Positions 7,303-12,339 of a stretch of 12,339 nucleotides of DNA are shown here, piece after piece. Position numbers and translations under genes: made by a program. Where the stretch lies: assembly GCA_959018155.1 (NCBI GenBank), contig CAUEKH010000039.1, forward strand, positions 1 through 12,339, written 5' to 3'. Within the stretch, counting starts at the first letter, position 1, and every line of letters starts with the position of its first letter. The notes beneath the pieces were generated by a model. It saw nothing but the letters and a program-made list of their open reading frames with translations. It was not told the DNA's origin and did no database searches. This DNA comes from an uncultured Hungatella sp. GTDB taxonomy: Bacteria > Bacillota > Clostridia > Lachnospirales > Lachnospiraceae.

Positions 7303-9012
7303 ATGAAAAAACAGTGGAAAAAAGTAGCGGCAGCAGCTCTTGCCATCACACTGGCAGGCTCCCTTGCAGCCTGCGGCGGAAGCCAGAATGGGGGAAGTAA
7401 GGAAACAGAAAAGCAGGAGGCAGCGCAGACGACAGCCGCCGGCGCCAAAGAAGAAGGGAAAACAGAACCCGCCGCTCCGGCCGAGAGGCAGAAAATTACA
7501 GTAGCCTTGTACGACAGGGGCAATATCGCCACCTCTGAGGGCACGATCCTGGAGAACCGCTGGACGAAATGGATTCAGGAAAATGCGCCTGTTGACGTGG
7601 AGTTCGTGGCAATTCCGAGGTGGGAATCAGGGGAGAAGTACAACGCCCTGTTCGCTTCCGGTACCGCGCCGGATCTGATTGAAGAGTTCGGTGTGGATAA
7701 CATGAATACCTTCTATACAAATGGACTTTTAATGCCGTTAAATGATGTGATTGAGAAGTACAGTGTGGAGTATAAGGCGCTTTTAGAGGAGTACCCGGCG
7801 CTGGAAAGCTTTTTGACAAAGGATGACGGTCAGATGTATACCTTTGGCGTTGTCAGCAAAGCGGCTTCTAACCACTATCTCGTAGTGAGAAGCGACTGGA
7901 TGGAAAAACTGGGATTGAAAGATCCGGAGACCGTCGAGGACTTCTATGAATTATGCAGGGCATTTACAGACAATGACCCGGATGGCAATGGTCAGAATGA
8001 TACGCAGGCCTTCAGTTTTGCAGGAACAGGGCTTAGTCTTGTCCAGGCGATGTTTGGCGGCATGGGAAGCTGGCAGGACAACTGGTATAAAGAAGATCCA
8101 GCCAGTGAGGAAGCAAAAATCGTCTATCACTGGGATCATGCTGAAAGTTGTGTAACACTCATGAAGCGTCTCTATGATGCCGGTTGTATCTCAAAGGATT
8201 TTGCGACAGATCAGAACGGAACGCAGGCACAGCAGGATTTCATCAACGGAAAACTGGGCGTTCTCGGTGTCAATGGCGGTAAAAGCAGTGTTCTGTCTCT
8301 GCTTACTAATTTAAAAGCCAGCAATCCGGATGCAGACTTTAAGGCAATTCCACTTCCAACATCAGAATACGGCGCATTTCAGCCGGCTGGCGGTACATTC
8401 CTGCAGTCTAACGCCGCAATCAATGCAGACTGCAAGCATCCGGAGGCAGTTATGGCCTATGTGGACTGGCTGAATAAACCTGAGACACTGATGATGTTAA
8501 AGTACGGCGGCGAAGAGTATTCTTATCTCGATGAGAAAACAGGTGCTTATCTGCCTAAGGACGCAGAGAAATTTAAAGTGGAGGTATCGTATAACAGTGA
8601 TATGTATATGACCTCCAGCAAGATTCTCGACCCATACGCCGATGCCCTTCCATTTGATGAGAGCGATCCGCTCCAGAAACGGGCAAAGGAGATTGTCGTT
8701 GAAGCAGACAGCTATTACTTAAATCCCGACAGAATCTTCTATCAGCTGATGACAAAACCATCTCTGCCCAGCGATTTAACTCTGGTGAAGGCCAACATTG
8801 GAACCCAGATCGATGATATCTATGTGAAGGCGATTCTGGGAGGCGACAGTTATACGGTGGAACAGGCAATGACTGACGCAAAGAAAGTATTTACAGATGC
8901 TGGCGGAGACAGAATCACAGAATTTTTAAATGAATGGCATTCTAAGAACAATGGTTTCGTGTCCAATGAAGCCCTGATTCCAATGCTTCCGGAATACGTA
9001 ACTGTTAAATAG
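7303..9012 (+). CDS. Extracellular sugar-binding lipoprotein, LplA-like
   Basis: This 569-residue protein captures the transporter substrate outside the membrane. AAGGAGGA at 7287-7294 precedes the ATG by eight bases. The N-terminus is a lipoprotein signal: basic MKKQWKK, a hydrophobic stretch, then the lipobox LAAC with the modified cysteine at residue 24. A Ser/Glu/Ala-rich tether (about 26-60) leads to a bacterial solute-binding fold. Residues 223-233 (DNDPDGNGQND) form a Ca2+-loop-like DxDxNGxxD segment common in the large LplA-type proteins of Firmicutes. Length is at the long end for solute-binding proteins but normal for this subfamily. It follows the permeases by 20 bases, and a hairpin follows it, which would favour higher levels of this subunit than of downstream enzymes. 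The ligand is inferred from the enzymes downstream: an oligosaccharide with an unsaturated uronic acid end. Confidence 0.93.
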   Translation: MKKQWKKVAAAALAITLAGSLAACGGSQNGGSKETEKQEAAQTTAAGAKEEGKTEPAAPAERQKITVALYDRGNIATSEGTILENRWTKWIQENAPVDVEFVAIPRWESGEKYNALFASGTAPDLIEEFGVDNMNTFYTNGLLMPLNDVIEKYSVEYKALLEEYPALESFLTKDDGQMYTFGVVSKAASNHYLVVRSDWMEKLGLKDPETVEDFYELCRAFTDNDPDGNGQNDTQAFSFAGTGLSLVQAMFGGMGSWQDNWYKEDPASEEAKIVYHWDHAESCVTLMKRLYDAGCISKDFATDQNGTQAQQDFINGKLGVLGVNGGKSSVLSLLTNLKASNPDADFKAIPLPTSEYGAFQPAGGTFLQSNAAINADCKHPEAVMAYVDWLNKPETLMMLKYGGEEYSYLDEKTGAYLPKDAEKFKVEVSYNSDMYMTSSKILDPYADALPFDESDPLQKRAKEIVVEADSYYLNPDRIFYQLMTKPSLPSDLTLVKANIGTQIDDIYVKAILGGDSYTVEQAMTDAKKVFTDAGGDRITEFLNEWHSKNNGFVSNEALIPMLPEYVTVK

Positions 9013-9046
9013 AAACTGTAAAATGAACATATTAAAATGAGACACG

Positions 9047-9123
9047 CCGCAGGCCCTGCCGTTCCCGACCAGTTCTTTCGGATTTCCCGGAAAAATGGCG
9101 GGAAGGCGGCCCTGCGGTTGTTT
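9047..9123 (+). terminator. Imperfect hairpin after the binding-protein gene (attenuator or weak terminator)
   Basis: CCGCAGG (9047-9053) pairs with CCTGCGG (9111-9117), and further inside TTCCC (9062-9066) pairs with GGGAA (9100-9104). Short pairs lie between, the loop is about 33 bases, and a weak T-rich tail TTGTTT follows at 9118-9123. It sits in the only sizeable gap of the operon (9013-9147), between transport and enzyme genes. It probably lets part of the transcripts continue, or protects the 3' end of the upstream message. The rest of this gap shows nothing else convincing. Confidence 0.55.
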
Positions 9124-9147
9124 CCATATGGGAGAAAATAAGGTATA

Positions 9148-10275
9148 ATGATAACGTTAAATCAGGAAGACAAAATCTGGGCCAGGGGCCTGTATGAGAA
9201 ATGTGCCGCCAAGCTTTCCGCAGAGTGTGACAGACTGGGGAAAGCCATCCCATACATTGCGGAAAATGGCGTCTATGAAGATTATTTTGCCGATCGACCG
9301 GACTGGTGGACCAATGGGTTCTGGCCTGGAATGATGTGGCTTATGTACCACGCCACAGGTGACGAAAAATACCGGAAGACAGCGGAAGCGGCGGAGAAAA
9401 AGCTGTCCACCAATTTAAAAGAATTTCGTGGAAATGACCACGATTACGGATTCCGCTACCATTTGTCATGTGTGGCGGACTACCGGCTGACAGGAAATGA
9501 GGAGTCGAAAAAACTGGGGCTTTTTGCGGCGCAGCTGCTGGCAGGGCGGTTTAACCCCGACGGCAGTTTTATCCGCGCCTGGGACCAGCTGGAACGGGTA
9601 ACCTGGATGATTATCGACTGTCTGATGAATCTGCCGTTACTCTACTGGGCTTCTAAAGAAACCGGGGATTCCAGATTCGCCTCCATCGCGCAGCGCCACG
9701 GAAAGACGAGTTTAGAGGCGCTCCTCAGGGAGGACGGTTCCAGCAGCCATGTGGCAATCTTCAGCCCGGAGACGTGGAGAGCCGTTGAATTTCCGGCCGG
9801 CCAGGGATATGAAGCCGGTTCCTCCTGGTCGCGGGGCCAGGCGTGGGCCGTATATGGGTTTGCGTTGAGTTACCGTTATACCGGCTGCCGGGAGTTTTTA
9901 GACGGCGCAAAGCGGGCGGCCCACTATTTCCTGGCAAATGTCTGCACGACCGGCTTTTTGCCCCGCCAGGATTTCCGGGCGCCCAGGGAACCGGCTATGT
10001 ACGATACGACGGCGGGGGCGATCGCAGCCTGCGGTCTGTTGTTAATCGGAGAGAGTGTAGAGCCCGCGGAGAGTGCCATGTATATAGAAGGCGCCATCCA
10101 GCTGCTGAAAGCAGCGGAGAAAGAGGCCTGTGATTTCGACAGTGACAGAGACTCTATTCTCCAGATGGGGACCGTGATGTATACGAAACAGATTCACGTG
10201 CCGATTATCTACGGGGATTTCTTTCTGCTGGAGGCGGTTCTGAAGCTGACCGGAAAAGGGTTTGATATCTGGTAG
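9148..10275 (+). CDS. GH88 unsaturated glucuronyl hydrolase
   Basis: This 375-residue cytoplasmic enzyme has no signal peptide. It removes a 4,5-unsaturated uronic acid from the non-reducing end of oligosaccharides made by polysaccharide lyases, by hydrating the double bond. Family-typical blocks appear in order: DWWTNGFWPGMMWLMY (52-67), NDHDYGFRYHLS (96-107), WDQLERVTWMIIDCLMNLPLLYWA (145-168) and SSWSRGQAWAVYGFA further on. Asp99 and Asp157 are the likely counterparts of the two catalytic aspartates known in Bacillus UGL (Asp88 and Asp149). Length matches the family (~370-380). The IIDCLMNLPLL block favours GH88 over GH105. The start has only a weak AAGG site four bases upstream, but no other start fits the conserved N-terminus. 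GH88 members act on products from glycosaminoglycans, xanthan or gellan, and the sequence alone does not choose among them. Confidence 0.9.
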   Translation: MITLNQEDKIWARGLYEKCAAKLSAECDRLGKAIPYIAENGVYEDYFADRPDWWTNGFWPGMMWLMYHATGDEKYRKTAEAAEKKLSTNLKEFRGNDHDYGFRYHLSCVADYRLTGNEESKKLGLFAAQLLAGRFNPDGSFIRAWDQLERVTWMIIDCLMNLPLLYWASKETGDSRFASIAQRHGKTSLEALLREDGSSSHVAIFSPETWRAVEFPAGQGYEAGSSWSRGQAWAVYGFALSYRYTGCREFLDGAKRAAHYFLANVCTTGFLPRQDFRAPREPAMYDTTAGAIAACGLLLIGESVEPAESAMYIEGAIQLLKAAEKEACDFDSDRDSILQMGTVMYTKQIHVPIIYGDFFLLEAVLKLTGKGFDIW

Positions 10276-10283
10276 AATGCGGG

Positions 10284-10340
10284 ATGAATTCGCGGGAGAT
10301 CATTTCAAAGGCAGAAATTGAAAAATTAAAAAGAGAGTAA
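10284..10340 (+). CDS. Possible 18-codon leader ORF in the GH88-GH130 gap
   Basis: The frame ATG to TAA encodes MNSREIISKAEIEKLKRE. It lies in the 79-base space between two enzyme genes, and its stop overlaps the ribosome site of the next gene (AAGGAGAA, 10339-10346). Its own ribosome site is weak. It may be a coupling peptide, a remnant of a lost gene tail or chance. No family is recognised. Confidence 0.15.
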   Translation: MNSREIISKAEIEKLKRE

Positions 10341-10354
10341 GGAGAAGCAACAGA

Positions 10355-11359
10355 ATGGGTAAAATGTTTCCGGAATACACATCCAGCCGGATCATCCGCC
10401 GGTATCAGGAGGGAGAACCGGTTTTAAGTGCAAAGGATATCCCTTATGAGGCGGACTGCATTTTCAACGCGGGAGTCACCAGATTTAATGGCCGTTACGT
10501 TATGGTTTTCCGGGATGACTATGGCTATAAGGAGGATCAGTCCTTCGCCCACTGCGTCGTGGGCCTGGCGTTCAGCGACGATGGAAAGCACTGGACCGTG
10601 GAGAAAAAGCCATTTCTGACGGTAGAAGATCTGCATGACCCGGAGGTGAAACGGGTTTACGATCCGAGGCTGACCGTCATCGAGGGGCGGTGTTATCTCT
10701 GCTTTGCCATTGATACATACCACGGTACGAGAGGCGGAATCGCGGTCACCGATGATTTTAACACGATCGAAATCCTGTCCGTCACAGTACCCGATAACAG
10801 GAACATGGTCCTGTTTCCGGAGAAGGTAAATGGGCGGTATGTCCGCCTGGAACGGCCATTTCCCGTTTATTCCAGAGGGGGAAAGGACCGGTTCGATATC
10901 TGGATTTCCTTCTCGAAGGATCTGGTGTACTGGGGGGATTCGAGGCTGCTCTTATCTGTGGAGGAGGTACCGTTCGCCAATGACAAGATTGGCCCGGGCG
11001 CGCCGCCGGTTAAGACGAAGGACGGCTGGCTGACTGTATTTCATGCGGTAGAACGCGATCCCGCCCGGGGGAAGAATGGCTGGGAAGACCGGTGGCAGAA
11101 ACGGTATTTTGCCGGTATCATGCTGTTGGATTTAGAGCATCCGGAACGGGTCAAAGGCCTCTGCCCCACCCCGCTCATCGCCCCGGAGACGAAATGGGAG
11201 GCGGAAGACGGTTTTCGTACTAATGTAATCTTTCCGGGCGGCATGATTTTGGAGGAAGACGGAGAAGTGAAAATCTATTATGGCGCCTCTGATACCGTAG
11301 AATGTCTGGCAACCGCCAACGTAGAAGAACTGATAAAATTATGTGAGGAGAAGAAGTAA
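10355..11359 (+). CDS. GH130 beta-mannoside phosphorylase
   Basis: This 334-residue cytoplasmic enzyme has a five-bladed beta-propeller fold by family. It splits a beta-mannoside with phosphate, giving mannose 1-phosphate and a shortened sugar. Asp103 in VYDPRLT fits the general acid. Arg149 and Asn150 (DNRNMVLFP), Arg167 (VRLERP) and His230 (FHAVERD) match, shifted by one, the phosphate-site residues I recall from the Bacteroides fragilis mannosylglucose phosphorylase (Asp104, Arg150, Asn151, Arg168, His231). Hydrolytic GH130 members lack this set, so phosphorolysis is expected. DIWISFSKDLVYWG and KIGPGAPPVKTKDGWL are further family blocks. The acceptor sugar (glucose, N-acetylglucosamine, mannose or other) is not decided. 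AAGGAGAA at 10339-10346 is well spaced for the ATG, and the next gene begins one base after the stop. Phosphorolysis would save ATP when handling imported sugar. Confidence 0.92.
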   Translation: MGKMFPEYTSSRIIRRYQEGEPVLSAKDIPYEADCIFNAGVTRFNGRYVMVFRDDYGYKEDQSFAHCVVGLAFSDDGKHWTVEKKPFLTVEDLHDPEVKRVYDPRLTVIEGRCYLCFAIDTYHGTRGGIAVTDDFNTIEILSVTVPDNRNMVLFPEKVNGRYVRLERPFPVYSRGGKDRFDIWISFSKDLVYWGDSRLLLSVEEVPFANDKIGPGAPPVKTKDGWLTVFHAVERDPARGKNGWEDRWQKRYFAGIMLLDLEHPERVKGLCPTPLIAPETKWEAEDGFRTNVIFPGGMILEEDGEVKIYYGASDTVECLATANVEELIKLCEEKK

Positions 11360-11360
11360 A

Positions 11361-12339
11361 ATGTGGCAGGAAGAATTTAAAAATCCTAAAAATGATTATC
11401 GCGGTATGCCTTTTTGGGCATGGAACTGCAAAATAACGAAAGAGGATGTGGATTATATCCTCCCCAAAATGAAGGAAATGGGCATGGGAGGCGCATTTTT
11501 CCACTGCCGTACCGGCATGGATTTACCGTATCTTGGACCGGAGTTTATGGAAATGATCCACTATGCTCATGAGAAATCGAAGGAACTTGGCATGAACACC
11601 GGCTTATACGATGAAGACCGCTGGCCGTCAGGCTTTGCGGGCGGGCTGATTACTAAGGACGAGAAGTACCGCGCCCGTTTCCTGGTATTTTCCCCGGAGA
11701 AGCTTCCCGAGCAGGAGGAGATGGAGGGAACCGGTGAGAAGGGAGATTCCAGCGCGGCTGCTGTCTTCAGCGGAAAGAGAAAATTTATCACGGCATACCG
11801 GGTGCGCCTGGAAAATGGTTTTTTGGCCGACTACAGCCGGATTGCTGTTGATGAGGAGATTCCTGAAGGGTATGATGGCTGGTATGCCTATCTGGAGTGT
11901 TATGGAAATAATCCGTGGTACAACAATCAGGCTTACGTCAATACCCTTGACCCGGAAGCTATCCGCGCATTTATTGATACGACGTACGAGGCGTATTACC
12001 GGGAACTGGGAGAAGATTTTGGAGAGAGCATCCCCTCAATCTTCACTGATGAGCCGCAGTTCTGTGGAAAGACCAGGTTCCGCTTCGCTACAGACAGGGA
12101 GAAACAGGTGCTTTCCTTCACAGATGATCTGGACGAGACGTACCGGGAGGCGTATGGGGAAAGCATTCTGGACTTCCTTCCGGAACTGTTCTGGGAACTG
12201 CCGGATGGGGAGGTGTCGGTCCATCGCTACCGCTACCATGATCATGTGGCCGAGCGGTTCGTAAAAGCCTACGCGGATCAGATTGGAAAATGGTGCCAGG
12301 AACACAATATCCTGCTTACGGGCCACATGATGCAGGAGC
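11361..12339 (+). CDS. Large glycoside hydrolase resembling GH106 family (3' partial)
   Basis: The frame is open from the ATG to the window edge, 326 codons, and the protein continues beyond. GAGGAG (11345-11350) is the likely ribosome site, and the ATG lies one base after the GH130 stop, so the genes are coupled. No signal peptide is present. The start RGMPFWAWNCKIT (14-26), the block FFHCRTGMDLPYLG (46-59), YDEDRWPSG (83-91), the acidic motif IFTDEPQF (227-234) and LLTGHMM (318-324) form the pattern of large multidomain clostridial glycosidases with an (alpha/beta)8 barrel. These are annotated as GH106-like (alpha-L-rhamnosidase-related). Glu231 in TDEP is a candidate catalytic residue. A Glu/Gly/Ser-rich insertion at about 114-140 looks flexible. 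Known GH106 enzymes are near 1000 residues, so roughly a third is visible. The activity is uncertain: rhamnosidase is possible, but many members of this broad group are uncharacterised. Confidence 0.75.
   Translation, partial: MWQEEFKNPKNDYRGMPFWAWNCKITKEDVDYILPKMKEMGMGGAFFHCRTGMDLPYLGPEFMEMIHYAHEKSKELGMNTGLYDEDRWPSGFAGGLITKDEKYRARFLVFSPEKLPEQEEMEGTGEKGDSSAAAVFSGKRKFITAYRVRLENGFLADYSRIAVDEEIPEGYDGWYAYLECYGNNPWYNNQAYVNTLDPEAIRAFIDTTYEAYYRELGEDFGESIPSIFTDEPQFCGKTRFRFATDREKQVLSFTDDLDETYREAYGESILDFLPELFWELPDGEVSVHRYRYHDHVAERFVKAYADQIGKWCQEHNILLTGHMMQE

Noticed and set aside
9121-9149. Promoter TTTCCA - 17 bases - TATAAT in front of the GH88 gene
   Set aside because: The boxes fit well, but transcription would start near 9156, after the GH88 ATG at 9148, and no in-frame start codon follows nearby; the TATAAT is probably created by the GGTATAATG start context.
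11734-12264. Open frame of 176 codons on the + strand
   Set aside because: It overlaps the GH106-like gene in another frame, is rich in Arg/Ser/Trp as shifted frames are, and has no ribosome site; the gene with conserved motifs is in the frame starting at 11361.

Overview
The window looks like a fragment of a gut-type clostridial (Lachnospiraceae-like) chromosome. The reasons are moderate GC, strong AGGAGG-type ribosome sites with several GTG starts, a YesM/YesN two-component pair divergent from an LplB/YtcP/LplA sugar ABC transporter, and cytoplasmic glycan-processing enzymes in one operon. The taxonomic placement is inference. No RNA gene, CRISPR array, insertion sequence or phage gene was seen.

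Left part (1-1940, + strand): the 3' part of a class I/II aminotransferase reads without any stop into a complete NhaC-family Na+/H+ antiporter. An internal ATG with a strong ribosome site lies exactly at the junction. A long hairpin follows and serves as a shared terminator between this gene and the convergent two-component genes.

Middle (1957-5231, - strand): a YesN-type AraC response regulator and a YesM-type sensor histidine kinase overlap by 4 bp and form one operon. Between them and the transporter lies a 254-bp divergent control region (5232-5485). It holds a degenerate ~44-48 bp tandem repeat (three starts, two with an identical 23-bp core), a 9-bp inverted repeat, a 15-bp palindrome and a repeated 13-mer. 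This is probably the operator array of the response regulator.

Right part (5486-12339, + strand): two permeases, a lipoprotein binding protein, a weak terminator or attenuator, a GH88 unsaturated glucuronyl hydrolase, a GH130 mannoside phosphorylase and a large glycosidase resembling GH106 that runs off the window. No transporter ATPase is present. In the likely scheme the sensor detects an external oligosaccharide and the regulator activates the transporter. Lyase-generated oligosaccharides with an unsaturated uronic acid end are imported. They are then dismantled in the cytoplasm by removing the unsaturated uronate (GH88), phosphorolysing a beta-mannoside (GH130) and cutting a further linkage (GH106-like). 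The polymer is not identified. It should be an acidic heteropolysaccharide containing uronic acid and mannose, possibly rhamnose. No polysaccharide lyase lies in the window.
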